Assembly (NCBI GenBank): GCA_963931925.1
Contig: OZ007579.1
Coordinates: forward strand, 26,071,769-26,135,768
Direction: 5' to 3'
DNA from: Onchidella celtica
Lineage: Eukaryota > Mollusca > Gastropoda > Systellommatophora > Onchidiidae
Length of the DNA stretch: 64,000 bases
Shown: piece after piece, positions 11,455 to 24,055 of the stretch
How the letters are laid out: each line of letters begins with the position of its first letter
Position numbering within the stretch: position 1 is the stretch's first letter
Notes under the pieces: model-generated
What the model saw: only the letters and a program-made list of their open reading frames with translations
Database searches by the model: none
Told to the model about the DNA's origin: nothing
Made by a program: the position numbers and the translations under genes

Positions 11455-11720
11455 TGAGAATTATAAAAGATGAGAATCATTGTCTTATTTCATGAAGAAA
11501 ATTCACTGTCACACAGCCCTTAAACGCACGTACGTGGTACACACATTTGGCGCATCATTACATAAACGTATCATAACTCAATAACTGGCTTATAAGACAC
11601 TTAGTAACATGGCATGGAACCTCAGTGAAATATGGCACACATCTCGTAATGTCTTGTTGAGGTGAATTGTGGAGGGCAAAAACGATCTTCTGTGTCTTTC
11701 CCTGTTTACTTTGATGTGTG
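11455..11720 (-). repeat. Dispersed retroposon-like repeat R1, copy 1
   Basis: Shares ataaacgtatcataactcaa, taacatggcatggaacct, gtgaaatatggcacacatct and gtcttgttgag with 49470-49790 and 51455-51790, and in reverse with 36930-37160 and 38625-38835. Confidence 0.78.
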
Positions 11721-11721
11721 T

Positions 11722-11723
<2 letters not shown>

Positions 11724-11804
<81 letters not shown>

Positions 11805-11850
11805 GCTTGCCTGCCTGCCTGTCAGTCTGTCTGTCTGTCTGTTTTTGTAC
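11724..11850. repeat. (ATCT)n microsatellite
   Basis: About 20 uninterrupted ATCT units, then GCCT and GTCT. Confidence 0.98.
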
Positions 11851-12305
11851 CCCATTTAACTTCAGATCTTAAGTGTTTACTTGTGTCTGTTAACTCCAAG
11901 GATAAACATTAAATTATCCTAGGGACAAAAATAATGTCGGATTGGCGTGGAAGACACATTTGACAAAACACTGATGTTAGGTAACTTTCCGCTGCAGGCG
12001 GGAGAAAAGGCTTGGCGTTTTCCATCGGCCAAACAGTGCACATTACTTAAATTGATTAATGACCAGCGGTTTCCTGCACTGGCGCAAACAACCACGGGTG
12101 TTAATTAACACGTTGGAGGCTCGGGCATTGTGGTGAATGTTAGCTGAGCCATTAAGCATGGCCATGACATCTCGTTGTTTATGGTCGCGAGTAATTCATT
12201 ACAGAAACATCTTTTCTGTCTGCGACCGTGTTTGTGCCTGGGCCCATCATTTGTTGATTGTTTAATGATGTTGGCTGTTTGATGCCCATGGCTGGAATGT
12301 GTATG
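11851..12305. other. Unassigned non-coding stretch
   Basis: Nothing recognised on either strand. Confidence 0.5.
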
Positions 12306-12309
12306 TATT

Positions 12310-12485
12310 TATCCATCCGTCTGTCCCCGTCCGTCCGTCCGTTCGATTGTCCGTCCCATCCGTCCATCATTCGTCCGTCCGTGTGTGTGTGTGTGTATCT
12401 GTCTGTCCGTCGGTCCGTCCGTATCTATCTATCTATGTATCTGTCTGTCTGTCTGTCTATCTATCTATCAATCTGTGTGTCTACA
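12310..12485. repeat. Compound (GTCC/GTCT/ATCT)n microsatellite
   Basis: Interrupted pyrimidine-rich tetranucleotides with a short (GT)n core. Confidence 0.95.
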
Positions 12486-12499
12486 CGTTCAAAGGAAAT

Positions 12500-12720
12500 A
12501 TAGTGGCTTAGTGGCCCAGCGGTTAGAGTGCGGGGCTGATGAGCGGGAGTCCCAGATTAGAATTTGGCTTTGAAGTAGGTCCAACCTAACCAATTGCCAA
12601 AGTATATTATACAGCAGTCACTCGTTGGTGGCATGCCGGGGCCCAATCTTGGTCTCTGATATAGCCTCATTGTTCTTTAAACGTGCACGTAACCCTTTCT
12701 TCCTAAGCCAGACATATCCT
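12500..12720 (+). mobile_element. tRNA-like SINE, second family
   Basis: tggcttagtggcccagcggt reads like a tRNA 5' half with an A box. A related copy is at 48384-48480. No intact cloverleaf, so not a tRNA gene. Confidence 0.45.
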
Positions 12721-12732
12721 GTCCTAAACCCA

Positions 12733-12904
12733 ACCTGGGCTAGTAGCACAACTGAGCCAAGTCTTGTTTCGCTTGGGTTTTGACATAGACTTGAACATTC
12801 TTTGAATCAGCTAGTGAGATACATTTGTTTAATTCTCGCTAGTGCGCGAGTTCTCGTTGGTTTGTCTCTAGTCTCCACATAAAACCGAGACAAAACGAGT
12901 GACC
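12733..12904 (+). repeat. Dispersed repeat shared with 5385-5490
   Basis: Common blocks: gaatcagctagtgagat, tagtgcgcga, caagtctt and gttttgac. Confidence 0.5.
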
Positions 12905-13600
12905 CAGTTCGTCTTGGGTCCTCCTTTAACTCATGGGCACACTGGGCAGTTGCCAAGGGACCCCAAGGGTATCGGGAGGCCCCATGCATGCATATTTTAC
13001 ATTGGTTTTTGAAATGGGAGCGGGCCGCAGCCCGGAGCCCATAATGATATTAACACGGCCCTGGCCTTAATTAAAAACAAACAAACAAACAAAAAACGAA
13101 AAGGAAAAGGAAGAAAAATACTTGTCAGAATTTTAACCAGGTTGTATGGGAAATGGCACAGACTTTGTTTTTAAAAAAAATGTTTTTAGGTGAAGAATTT
13201 GGGGAAATGGGAGGAGGAGCTGCCCTTCCTGCTCTCCTGTGTCCGGGGTTACTGCCTTATCACGGCTGAAACGCAATATTTCGGTGAAAATGCGAACCAT
13301 GTGTAGCAGACTGGTAGATAATGAGCGTTTATGAGTGGCAGGCAGGACGCGGCAACACACAACTGGGCGCCTTCCCAAACACCGAACCTCGCCCAGGTAT
13401 CGTCGGAGAGCGTCCGGCAGATTGGTATTTTGTATTTTGTATTTGTATTTGTATACTACTTTAATCCCATTTGGGAAATTTGCCTTTGTCTCATTGCACC
13501 CAGTTACAATTGGAGCAGGCATGTCGACGCCACAATGCAGCGCTGGTCGGCGTTTTTTTTTTTTTTTGGGAGGGGTGGCAGATGAAGTGGGTGGGGGAGA
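12905..13600. other. Unassigned non-coding stretch
   Basis: Contains an (AAAC)n run near 13076-13092 and a (TATTTG)n-like run at 13425-13455; nothing coding. Confidence 0.45.
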
Positions 13601-13601
13601 G

Positions 13602-13880
13602 AGTGGGGTGAATTTTATTTTGATTTTGCCCGGGCAGCGGCCTGTTCGGCCTGCTCTTTTCGATTTCCAACTGCCAAGGTATCTGGAACGTGCGCAACGT
13701 GCACATCCGAGAAGACTGGGTACTCGATCCCAAAGCCCCCCACCCCCCCCCCATAGGATCAAGAACGCAAAAATATGAGAAAACCCCCAAACTTCCAACA
13801 TGCCTGCACCGACCGGGTTTTGAACCCGGTACCCGTGGCAGGAGAGGCGAGCACCTTGCCTCTAGACCACCTTCTCCCCC
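13602..13880 (-). mobile_element. tRNA-derived SINE family S1, reverse copy
   Basis: Reverse complement carries the tRNA-like head (gtctagaggcaaggtgctcg, then a B box gggttcaaaacccgg), the catgttgg junction and the body with aagaggcc-type motifs. The 3' tail seems missing or replaced. Confidence 0.8.
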
Positions 13881-14013
13881 CATGTCGGTATTCATCCGCG
13901 GCTGTCACAACCTGTCGGTCAACTGTTGGAACATCGTTAGAAACTGGCCTTTGAGATTGTTGGTAAGGGGCCGTAGACTAATTACATAGCTAAATAGAGA
14001 AAATGACGAGTGT

Positions 14014-14360
14014 GTTTAGGTCTTTATTCTAGGAGGTTCGCTGCCCTTGGCATTTGCATCTCACTTTTTCTTGTTTTTTTTTTTCTGTGTTTTTTGTTTT
14101 TTTTTTAGAATTTTGCCCTGGCAGAGGCGTTGTTCGGCCTGCTCTTGTAGACTTTCAACTGCCAATGTATCTGTAACGTGCACACGGGCCCCTCTGAGTT
14201 TTTCCTCCTTATCTGAGAAGACTAGGTGCTCGATCATAGGATCAGGGACAGGGATTACTCCCCCCCCCCCCAAGAAATTCCAACATGCCTGCACCGACCG
14301 GGAATCGAGCCTAGTACCTTCGGTATGAGAGGCACCCACCTTGCTTCTAGACCAACGTGT
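14014..14360 (-). mobile_element. tRNA-derived SINE family S1, near full-length reverse copy
   Basis: Runs from the family 3' end (gccaagggcagcgaacc in reverse) through the body to the tRNA-like head with B box. Poly(C) at 14260-14271. Confidence 0.85.
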
Positions 14361-15020
14361 TCCAAAGAAAATGAGTTGTGTTCACTGTTCAGCTATAGCT
14401 TTCTATGTAATAATACTACAGGTCAGTAACAATTGCCGCAAAGGCTAGTTTTATCGAGGTTCCAAATAGCCGACCGATGATAGCGTGGTTCAGGGACCCC
14501 AGTGTCCTAAGTCAAGACCCGGTTTTGTAGACTCCTCCAGTAGTGAGGCTGAAACAAGTCTGGTCTTGCTAGTTCATTCAAAGGGAGTTCAAGTCTGAGT
14601 TGGAACCGACGCGATACAGACTGCACTAGCTACCAGCCTGACAACGTGGTGCCGACTCGTTTGGCCTGGCGTGAAATGATTACTAGTGGTTCGATGCCGC
14701 CTATGGTCACTTTTCCCCCCCTCATTTTTTAGTCACCATGTGAGAAGATGCAGGCTATTATTTTTTTTTATAGTGTTTCAAACGTCTTCCCATGGTTGCG
14801 TAAGCTGTCGGCACGTTGTGTTTTGTTTTTGTGTTGGTGCTGAAACATCTGCATAGTGTTTTGGAATGTTGGTGCGTAGGGCTTGGGAGTGGTGTGTATG
14901 ATTGTGAGAGTGTGTGATTTGGTGTCTGCCTGTGTGAGTAGGTCTCGTATATTGTTTGTTTGATGGTGTATTTGTTAAGTCTGATGATTGTTTCATGGTA
15001 CCGGGAGTTCTTCTGTCTAC
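14361..15020. other. Unassigned non-coding stretch
   Basis: 14525-14610 resembles the 12733-12904 repeat in reverse; otherwise nothing. Confidence 0.45.
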
Positions 15021-15024
15021 CTAT

Positions 15025-15094
15025 CAAAATCTATCTATCGATCTATCTGTCCGTCTGTCTGTCTGTCTACCTACCTACCCACCTGCCTGCCTGC

Positions 15095-15189
<95 letters not shown>

Positions 15190-15316
15190 CTGTCTGTCTG
15201 TCTGTCTATCTAGATCTATCAAAATGTATGTATGTATGTATCTATCTAGATTTATCAAAATGCATCTGTCTATCAGTCAGTCAGTCAGTCTGTCTGTGTA
15301 TGTATCTATCTGTCTG

Positions 15317-15395
<79 letters not shown>

Positions 15396-15525
15396 GTCTG
15401 TCTGTTTGTCTGCCTGCCTGGCTTCCTGCTTGCCTGTCTACCTGTCAACTTGTCTATCTGTCTATCTGCCCTGCCCGCCTGTCCGTCTGTCAGCCAGTCC
15501 ACCCGTTTGTCTGTCTGTGATAATG
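15025..15525. repeat. Long compound (ATCT)n microsatellite
   Basis: Two long ATCT blocks (15096-15187 and 15318-15395) with GTCT, TATG and TCAG variants between and after. Open frames through it are repeat artefacts. Confidence 0.98.
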
Positions 15526-16002
15526 TTTGAAAATGTACTATTAAAGTACGAATCAGTGCATGTAAGAGTATTATCGTATATTTCGATTTTGAGATCCTCT
15601 GAAAGCTACGGATATAGAAATGAAATTAAGAAACATAACTACAAGTTATATACCATAGAGAATATGTCAGTCATCAAATCTGTCACTTGGAAGTGTTGGA
15701 GATAATCTTAGTCTAGTGTGCCTTCACAATCAGGATGTTTTACCTTGACCTTTCCTATTTCAACCTACTCAGATAAAGTTATGAATGAGCACCGCTGTCC
15801 TGTGCCGTCTTCTACCGATGAAGGAAGTGGGGAAGTGAAACTTTGGGAGGAGGAAGCGAGGGATGGTGGATGTTTTTCGGATTGAAAACAAATCTGAAAT
15901 ATATTTAGCCGAAAAAGCTTCACGGATATGGATGTTTACGTAAGTGAAGGGTGGAGCAGGACAAGTGGAGTTGTTTGCCCTTGGCGTCCAGAAGAGATAT
16001 CC
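15526..16002. other. Unassigned non-coding stretch
   Basis: Nothing recognised. Confidence 0.5.
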
Positions 16003-16580
16003 TTCTTCTTTCTCATTCTTTCATTTGCTACTTCCTTCATTCCTTATCGTGATATTTTTGTGATATCCTCTTCTCTCTCGTTCTTTCATTGGCTATTTCC
16101 TTCATTCCTTATTGTGATATTTTTGTGATATTCTCTTCTCTCCCATTCTTTCATTTCCTACTTTCTTCATTCCTTAATTGTCATATTTTTTTGGATATCC
16201 CACTTTCTCATTCTTTCATTTGCTATTTCCTTCATTCCTTATCGTGATATTTTTTAGATATCTTTCTTCTCTCTCATTCTTTCGTCGGCTACATCCTTCA
16301 TTCCTTAATTGTCATATTTTTTGGATATCCCACTTTCTCATTCTTTCATTTGCTACTTTCTTCATTCCTTATCGTATATTTTTGTGATATCCTCTTCTCT
16401 TTCATTCTTTCATTTGCTACTTTCTTCATTCCTTATCGTGATATTTTTTAGATATCTTTCTTCTCTCTCATTCTTTCGTCGGCTACGTTCTTCATTCCTT
16501 AATTGTTATATTTTTCGGATATCCCACTTTCTCATTCTTTCATTTGCTACTCCTTTCGTTCCTTATCGTCATTTTCTCTG
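16003..16580 (+). repeat. 65-bp minisatellite, nine units
   Basis: cattcctta recurs at 16038, 16103, 16168, 16233, 16299, 16363, 16427 and 16493, with a variant at 16557, a period of 64-66 bp. Three unit types differ around the gatatc core and are interspersed. Confidence 0.95.
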
Positions 16581-16990
16581 GGTTTTTTATTAAATCTCGT
16601 CTTCGTCTTGTGTCATCTCGCCCTCATTTCTTATATTTTCTTCTCTCCTGATTTGGAAGATAATTAAGAACAAGTGAAAAGATTCCCGGCTCGCCCCGGG
16701 CAAAGCATGAACTTTAGCGGAAGTGTAGCTTGCTATCCCTTGAAGCCGTGGAAGTTGTTGAACAAAGAGGAATTGCCTACAGTGGTGACTGGATTGTTGT
16801 AGTTTGCTGCAATCTTGTCTGTGTTTTTCATGAAATGTGGTTTTCCGAACCATGTTTAAAGCTAGCCATTACTGCAGGAAAAGTAGATGTTTTGTATTGT
16901 TTTATTTTGCTGTATTGGGGTTAAAGCACTCCGGTAGTGTTTTGTGGAAACAGAATGATTTAAGGGACCAACAGACACTTAATCAGATTG
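16581..16990. other. Unassigned non-coding stretch
   Basis: Nothing recognised. Confidence 0.5.
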
Positions 16991-16994
16991 AGAG

Positions 16995-17165
16995 ACAAAC
17001 AGGCAGGCAAACAGATAGATAGATAGATAGATAGATAGATGGATGGATGGATGGATGGATGGATGGATAGATACATACATAGATAGATGACAGACAGACA
17101 GATAGATGTGGGTGGATGGATGGATGGATAGATGGGTGGCTGGATATACGGACGGGTGGATGGAC
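16995..17165. repeat. (GATA)n and (GGAT)n microsatellite
   Basis: Tetranucleotide blocks on the purine strand with GACA variants. Confidence 0.96.
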
Positions 17166-17639
17166 GGTAGATGAACGAATTGACGAGAAGGCATGGGATG
17201 TATAGTCAAAATGGTAGATGAATCCTTCATTACGCTGAGAGGTGGAGACGAACACAGATAAATGAATACTTGATGAAGTACATAAGAAGATTATACCATG
17301 CACCGGTCCTGGTTTGTGATGTATCAGGAAAAAATCGTCTAGGACCACCATCAGAGACAGTATTCAGCTTAAGGATAGACGATTAATTCAGCCCTAACTG
17401 GACTACTTCATCAGTTCCAGACTTTGAAAGGCCGGTTCACATTAACCAATCAGTGTGCATTCATTTCTTCCTCTTGTAGTTCTTAATACTTCTTCCAATA
17501 TGACGTTCGTCTTGTTCATATTTCCGTTTCTTTTTCATCGTCTTGGGTCCTGGCTTTTGAACGAGCTTGGATTTTCAGAGCTTAGAAATGACAGTTACAT
17601 GGTACTAGGTATAGAATAGACATTGATTGTGCCACATGT
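17166..17639. other. Unassigned non-coding stretch
   Basis: Nothing recognised. Confidence 0.5.
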
Positions 17640-17724
17640 ATATGTGTGTGTGAGAGAGAGAGAGAGAGAGTGGGAAATGGGTGGGTGGGTGGAAAGACGG
17701 ATGGATGAAGGGAGAGAGAGAGAT

Positions 17725-17772
<48 letters not shown>

Positions 17773-18000
17773 TGATGGGTAGATGGGTGGGTGGAAGGCT
17801 ATGTCTAGAGAGAGATGGAGGTAGGCGGATAAGTGGAAGGACAGAGAGAGATGGATGGGTGAGGGGAAGCAGAGAGAGAGAGAGAGAGAGATGGATGAGT
17901 AGATGGGGAGGGGGAGTGGAAGGATGGATGGAGAGAAAGAGAGGGAGAGATTGATGGGTGGATGGATGGAAGTGTGTGTATCGGTAGAGAGAGAGAGAGA
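17640..18000. repeat. (GA)n and GGAT/GGGT microsatellite
   Basis: Alternating GA runs and GGTGGGT/GGAT stretches. Long Ser/Leu-rich open frames on the minus strand are repeat artefacts. Confidence 0.96.
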
Positions 18001-18594
18001 GAAAACAATCACACACAAAATTAATCGTCTCGCACATCTATAACATAGTTTACCACTTTGGTAAACAATCCTTCCACACCTGTATGAGACGGCCTTTGAT
18101 TATTAATAGCTTTCTGCTGGGGACACAAATAGCCAAAGAAACCAATTATATCCATTTCTCATAAGAATGACAGAACCGTTTACTTAAGAGGCGAGATAAT
18201 TATGTTAGTTATATCACTGGCCCTATTACGAAACCACGCATGTGTGGATGGCTTAATTTTTTCAAGAAAAAAAAAACAACAACATTAAAACCTGTTGCCA
18301 TGGAACATGTTTTCAGAGCTTTTTCTGCGCGTTGTTTTTTTTTTCACTCAATGAACACCTGCGAATTTTCTGGAAATCGCTTCTTCTATTTTTGTTGCAG
18401 GTGTTCCCATGTATGCGTATTTTTGAGATAAATACTTTGCGCAAACAAAAGCTCGTCAAAAGTACGCCCAGAAAAAAAACACGCTTAATGGGAACATGCC
18501 TCAACTGTTTCACTTTCAAATAATATTATGTTCCTTATCTGAAATATGCGTTTAGAACATATGTAAATACATATTTAGATACATGTAATATTTA
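18001..18594. other. Unassigned non-coding stretch
   Basis: Nothing recognised beyond homopolymer runs. Confidence 0.45.
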
Positions 18595-18786
18595 AATACC
18601 GTACCAGTTTAGATAAACATCAACATTTGAAACACTGTTTCTCTCCTTCCCCCCCCCCCCCTCCCCCCCCCCCCCCCCCGTAATCACCTGTAATGATTAG
18701 AAAAAATTAAGATTTTTAAAGAAATGTATAGAATTTTTGGGGAAAAAGAGTTATTATTTTGCAGCTGTATGATACACTTGCCTTGG
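18595..18786 (+). repeat. Locally duplicated block, diverged copies at 19490-19620 and 20040-20110
   Basis: gtttagataaacatcaa, then poly(C)-rich sequence, then aagtttatagattttt-type blocks recur in the same order. Contains poly(C) at about 18650-18679. Confidence 0.55.
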
Positions 18787-19174
18787 GACACGGTGGCCTA
18801 GAGGCCAGGTGCTCGCTTCTCATACCGAAGGTACTGGGTTCGATCCCCGGTCGGTGCAGGCATGTTGGAAAATTTTTTGGGGGAAAAATTTCCTGTTACT
18901 GATCCTATGGTAGGTAGGAGCGAGCACCTAGTCTTTTCGGATAAGGACCAAAAACTCGGAGGGCCCGTGTGCACGTTGCGCACGTTAAAGATACCTTGGC
19001 ATTTGAACTCGAGAAGAGAGGACCGAACAAGGCCGCTTCCCGAGCAGAATTCTGAAAGAAAACTCATCCCTACCACAAAAACACACAGAAAGAAGAACAA
19101 GAAAAATCAAAAGAAGAAAAGTCAGGTGTAAATTCTAATGGCAGCGAAACCTGCTAAAATAAAGATCTAAACAC
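18787..19174 (+). mobile_element. tRNA-derived SINE family S1, near full-length copy
   Basis: Head with gtggcctagaggccaggtg and B box gggttcgatccccgg, cgtgcaggcatgttgg-like junction, body (cgttgcgcacgttaaagata), A-rich linker and 3' end aaaataaagatctaaacac. Confidence 0.9.
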
Positions 19175-20650
19175 AAACGCGTAACCAACTGGCTAGCTTG
19201 GACTTTGCAAGTGTCTAAACGTGTAAGTGCTTTGGGCTGTTGATACACGCTTAGATTGCAAATCTTTTGGCTCCAAACGCGAAAGTGCAGCTTTTTCCAC
19301 AATTTACGTGAGAACTCTGTTATTGCTCAACACTCTATGATAGACGGCATTGGATTGGGCTGTAATAATGTACAATTATTATGGCAATTTTTAGTCTATT
19401 TCACCTGAGAATTCAGTTTTTTCTCTCTCCTATAAAATTTCACCTGGCATAGATACGCATTTATACACCTGCAGGGACGATTTACGGTTAGATAATATCA
19501 AAATACCCGTTTAGATAAACATCAATATTTAAATATTGGCCCCACCCCCGCCCTATAATAGAAACAATCTAAAAATCCTTTAAGAAGTTTATAGATTTTT
19601 TTCCCCGAGCTCACTACATTTGTTGTTTTTTTTTGGTACCCCATTAGCGAGTCAGTCTAACTTGTTAAATATGGCTATGTGTAGACAATACTGTCTGTAC
19701 TGTGATATCTTGTTAGTTCGTCTTTTTCATATTTTTTTTATGTTTTAGTTGCTGTATGAAAAACAAAGAGGAAATGAGATCTGTTACTGAAAATATTTGT
19801 TAGTTTTCTACTTGCCCCTGATATATACAGAACCTAGGGGTGAGCTCTTCCCACTTCCCGCATTATCGAAAGAAGCGTCCATTGTTAGTCCTGATGCCAC
19901 AACAATAATAAAATATAAAAGTCTCTAAACAGCAGAGGTTCGCTCTAAAGTGCTGTTTATGTTAGTTCTACCAATGTCCTAACCAACTCCTAACTGAATG
20001 AGACAGAGTATAACAGTGGCATGGACAAAGAGGACGAGAGTTTATAGATTTATTTTGGGAAAAAAAAAGAAGTTATTTTCTTCAGTTGTATGAATACACT
20101 TCGTGACTTGCCTAGGTTCGTGATGGGGCCAACGATATATATGCAGTGGAGTTAATTCTTGCACCCTTCAATTTACGTTATCAGGAGTCAAAATATTTCA
20201 GAAATTGCTATCTTCAGATATTGAATTAAAGTGTGATTTTCCCCCTCCCCCTTTGGCTCGTGTCTCGCGCTGCATCAAAAGATGATCAAGAATTTTATCA
20301 TCAGCCGCGTTAGAACCAAAATAGCAAAAGCCGAATGGTGTTTCGTGTGTAGATCAACTTTGTCGTTAGCTTGTAAATTTGATTAATAACCAGACTTGAT
20401 ACGGAGGTTACCGAGTCGTTGCCTGTAAAGTAAATCGTCGAATTGTCAATAAAGAGATTTCCTGTTTTCATACGTCGGGAAATTGGCCTTTCGTCGCGAT
20501 AATTAAGTTTGTAATTTTGATAAAATTGATCATATTATATCACCCCTGTGAATGAAGGAGTGATCTTTCAGTTATGAAGAAGAAAACAAAAAACAACAAA
20601 AACAACAACATACAGACTTTACATTTATGTTTCAGTGGTGGGAAACATAA
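19175..20650. other. Mostly unassigned; diverged local duplicates
   Basis: 19490-19620 and 20040-20110 echo 18595-18786. No genes seen. Confidence 0.45.
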
Positions 20651-20654
20651 AAGA

Positions 20655-20720
20655 GTTGGCTCATGTTAGATCACCACTTCCTGGTCTGTTTGTCTGTGTC
20701 TCTGTCTGTCTGTCTCTCTA

Positions 20721-20759
<39 letters not shown>

Positions 20760-20990
20760 GTCTGTCTCTCTCTCTGTTTGTTTCCCCCCTCTCTTTCTCT
20801 CTCTCTCTCTGTGTCTGTCTCTGTATCTCTCCCGGTCTCTCTGTCTATCTCTAGTTCTCTGTCTGTTTCCCTTTCTCTCTCTCTCTCTCTCTGTGTCTCT
20901 CTGTTTGTCTGTCTGTCTCTCCCTTTCTCTCTGTCTCTCTCTCTCTGTCTGTCTTTCCCTCTCTCTCTTACCTCCCTCTCAATACCCCCA
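20655..20990. repeat. (GTCT)n and (CT)n microsatellite
   Basis: Pyrimidine tract with GTCT, CTCT and TCCC blocks. Confidence 0.96.
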
Positions 20991-22190
20991 ATGTTATAAA
21001 AATAATCATCCATTTGCATTCTCTGAATCAGCCCCCCCCCCCCCCCCACCCACCGGTGAATGTTGCATAGATAACTGAATCATCTGTCCTCACCATTATA
21101 ATTGTGCAAAGCCCGTGGATATAAACTTATTTCACGAGCATCATCTTTAAAGTTTCCTCTATCCCTGGTTACCTTATCGAGCTCGTGAAAACGTTAACAT
21201 CTCCCGAGACGTGTACGATCCCCTTATCATAGATATCGTGTGACAGATCACACCTGAGTCATGCATTCCTTGTATTGTATGACTTTGTAGATCGAGGGCC
21301 GCATTATTTTTTTTCTGTTTAAAAATTGAGTTTCGAGGGGGAGGGGGGGGGGGGCTGTGTATCAGATCAAGCCTTGCCAGGCAGTGTTGCAATCTCTGGA
21401 CTGTGCACCCTAACCCTAACATGACTCTGAACATCACCGAAAATCCCTGTAATACGTTGGAGCTGTTGCTGCCACGCTCCTGAATTTGGTAAAGTGAGCA
21501 CGAAAAAAAAATCACGCGGCCGGGCTTAGTATAATACCCTCACTATTTGGCATGTTCATGGCCCCTGACAGCGCACAGGTTGTGTGAAAAGTTGCTGGTT
21601 AAATTACGAAATCTAAGGCTTAAATAACGATTGTTATTTTTCTTTTTAATTATCATAACTATTAAGTCTGACAAAGAAAGTTCTTCTTTTCTTTTTTTTT
21701 TTTTTTTAGTTCTGAAAATTCGTGAAAATCGAGTTACGACAGTTTACCAAGCAGCCCTCAGATATCTGCATCATTAAGATCTTCCCAATAAGCAGCCATA
21801 CATACGACCCCCTGTCCCCAAACGCTTTTCATGCAAATCATCAAAACTGCTGTCACCAGATAAAAAACTGAATAATTCAAGTCTATCGTAGATATGTTGC
21901 TGCGAAACCAAAGTCTCTTTTCTTTACAACCAAAGGATCTCGGCGCCTTCACTACACGAGTTTATGTGCGAGGTTATAAATTTAATATTGATGTAAAGAC
22001 GTTTCCAAATGCCTTTACGTGAAATGTTATGATAAATGTATTGCTGAACCGCTTTGCACCTAACACTACTTTGCGAGTTATTAAGTTCGTTTCATAAAGG
22101 ATTATCTCTCGGGGAGACGTTTTGAATTTTGAACTCGTGTCTTTACAGACAGGATACGGACGGATAGCTGTGTGGGGTGTGACTGGCGAG
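20991..22190. other. Mostly unassigned non-coding stretch
   Basis: Holds poly(C) at 21031-21047, poly(G) at 21334-21351 and a solo MITE terminus at 21516-21541. No exon recognised. Confidence 0.45.
21516..21541. mobile_element. Solo terminus of the TA-flanked MITE family
   Basis: ccgggcttagtataataccc matches the right end of 8969-9234 with one or two changes. No partner end nearby, so it is a fragment. Confidence 0.55.
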
Positions 22191-22194
22191 GGCA

Positions 22195-22402
22195 AGGGTG
22201 AAACAGACGAAGACTGGTGCAGGCGCCAAAACGGTTGCGCGCATTTCATAAATTTTGCTTCACACTAGTGGGAAAAAGCACTGCCCACAATGCGACCAAG
22301 CCAGGTGCAGCGGGCAGTGCCTATTGTGCTAGTGTGAAACAACATTTTTGGGCGGGGAGCCACCGGTCTGGCGCCTACACCAGCCTGAGTCAGTTTCACC
22401 CC
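22195..22402. mobile_element. Foldback (hairpin) MITE, copy 1
   Basis: Outer ends gggtgaaacagac and cagtttcaccc; inner arms cttcacactag-gg and ctagtgtgaaac plus gcactgcccac / gggcagtgcc make a long stem. Copies at 43585-43780 and 50175-50385. Confidence 0.85.
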
Positions 22403-22415
22403 TAAGGCTGAATAA

Positions 22416-23900
22416 TAGTATGCAGAAAAACCCATCTCTTAATTGCGTTCATTTGGTGTATAGACATGTTTATGAATTTTTTTTTTCAACTCGGTATTTA
22501 TCAGCGTGAAGAGGTAAGCTTAGTTTTCTGTTGGCATCAGTTCAGAACGGTACAGATATCAGTACTTTGATCTCACACAAACACACACACACGAACATAG
22601 GCAAACTCATCGTGTTTTATTGCAGACTTCCGCAGGATGCAACAAAAGTTTAAAAATAATCTCGTGTATATGAAATAGATTAATTTATTCAGCCGCAATT
22701 TTAAGTGCAGATGGGTAAAGATTTTTGTCTGGGGATAAGTTTAGCGCCAGTAAAGTGGATTTGAACTCGCCATTGAAGAGGTTAGTTGAAGAACGAGGTG
22801 AAGTCACAATTTGCTAAAATTTGAACTGCGCATTTCACTAGAAACTAGATAACCAGAGCTGGGAAAGTTTGATTTGAAAGCGGGCCACACAAATGCAAGA
22901 AGAAGGTTAAGTCCAAAGCCTTTTCTCGAAATGACTGGAAAGTCACCATAACCCTGGTCTTCAAATAACCTCTTCAATTGCATGAGGTTGTAAGCTATTT
23001 CTTCTCTTTCATGTTTTAACCATAAGACACATCATTAGAGATCCGTGCAGGCGCGGTGGAGTTCGTCATCAAACTGACGTGCCGTATGACACAAGATAAA
23101 AAAAATCTGGTGATACTTTAAAAAAAAAAAAAAGACGAAAAAAAAGCAGAGAGAGAGAAGGAGGGGGGAGGGGGGGGAGACAAGGGAGACGTAAAAACTT
23201 TATATCATCAAAGGAAATTTCAGTTCTTCAAATAACATTTCACACGCGCTCATGATAAGCAAATCAAGTTTAAAATGGTAATTCCCATCTTTTTTTTTTT
23301 GTTTTGGTGTAAAATGAAAGCTTGTGTGAGTTCGGGGAATAGATAAACACGTTAGGCTGTGATCAATAAAAAAAATCTAAAGCTGATTGGTCACGAGAGT
23401 TTCACGTATGTAAATTGCCGTGTTTCTATTCCTGTCCTCTGACTGGCGATAGATTATCATCTCTTGCCTTGTTAGAAGCCGATCGTTAAGCCGAAAACAT
23501 TAAAACAGTGCAGTGCGCCTTCTTTCAAAAATGCATTAGCCTTCAGATTCCATACCCATTTTCTCACCAAAATGCTCGTTAGCGTCAGGGGTTTCAGTCT
23601 TGGGGCCATTATATGAACGACGTAACCTCGATTTTGGCAATTTTTAACTCTTCCATTGCATACATTTCACATGCATGGCCTCATCCCGTTCTCTCTGGCT
23701 CTCCCTCCTCTCTTTACGAGCGTACCGCCATTACAGATATGTCCGTTAGCTCTTGATTTTTAAAAACTTTAAGTGGAATTTCCTTTGAAAACATTATTTT
23801 TGCACAGTCCAGCAAAGTAAAAGTTGATTAAAAAAAAAAAAAACTGAATAAAACCACACATACTCACTGCGCACCAAAATTGGAAATCGCCCGACAGACA
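22416..23900. other. Unassigned non-coding stretch
   Basis: 1.5 kb with homopolymer runs (poly(A) near 23116, poly(G) near 23163) and no coding pattern. Confidence 0.45.
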
Positions 23901-24055
23901 ACCCCCCCCCCCCCCCCCCCACCTCCCCGTGCTGTGGTCTTTGTTTTTTGGAGGGTTTTTCTGTCCCAGGCATTTCCTTCTCTCTTTTTCATGCTCTCTT
24001 GTTTCTTGTTCTTGTTTTTTTGTTATTGTTGTGTATGTTGTTCTTTTGAGCTTTC
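23901..24055. other. Poly(C) tract and T-rich lead-in to the 68-bp array
   Basis: An 18-bp C run at 23902-23919, then T-rich sequence resembling the reverse S1 SINE tail. Confidence 0.5.

Noticed and set aside
16003-16580. CRISPR-like array
   Set aside because: Units are contiguous tandem repeats without unique spacers, in an animal genome.
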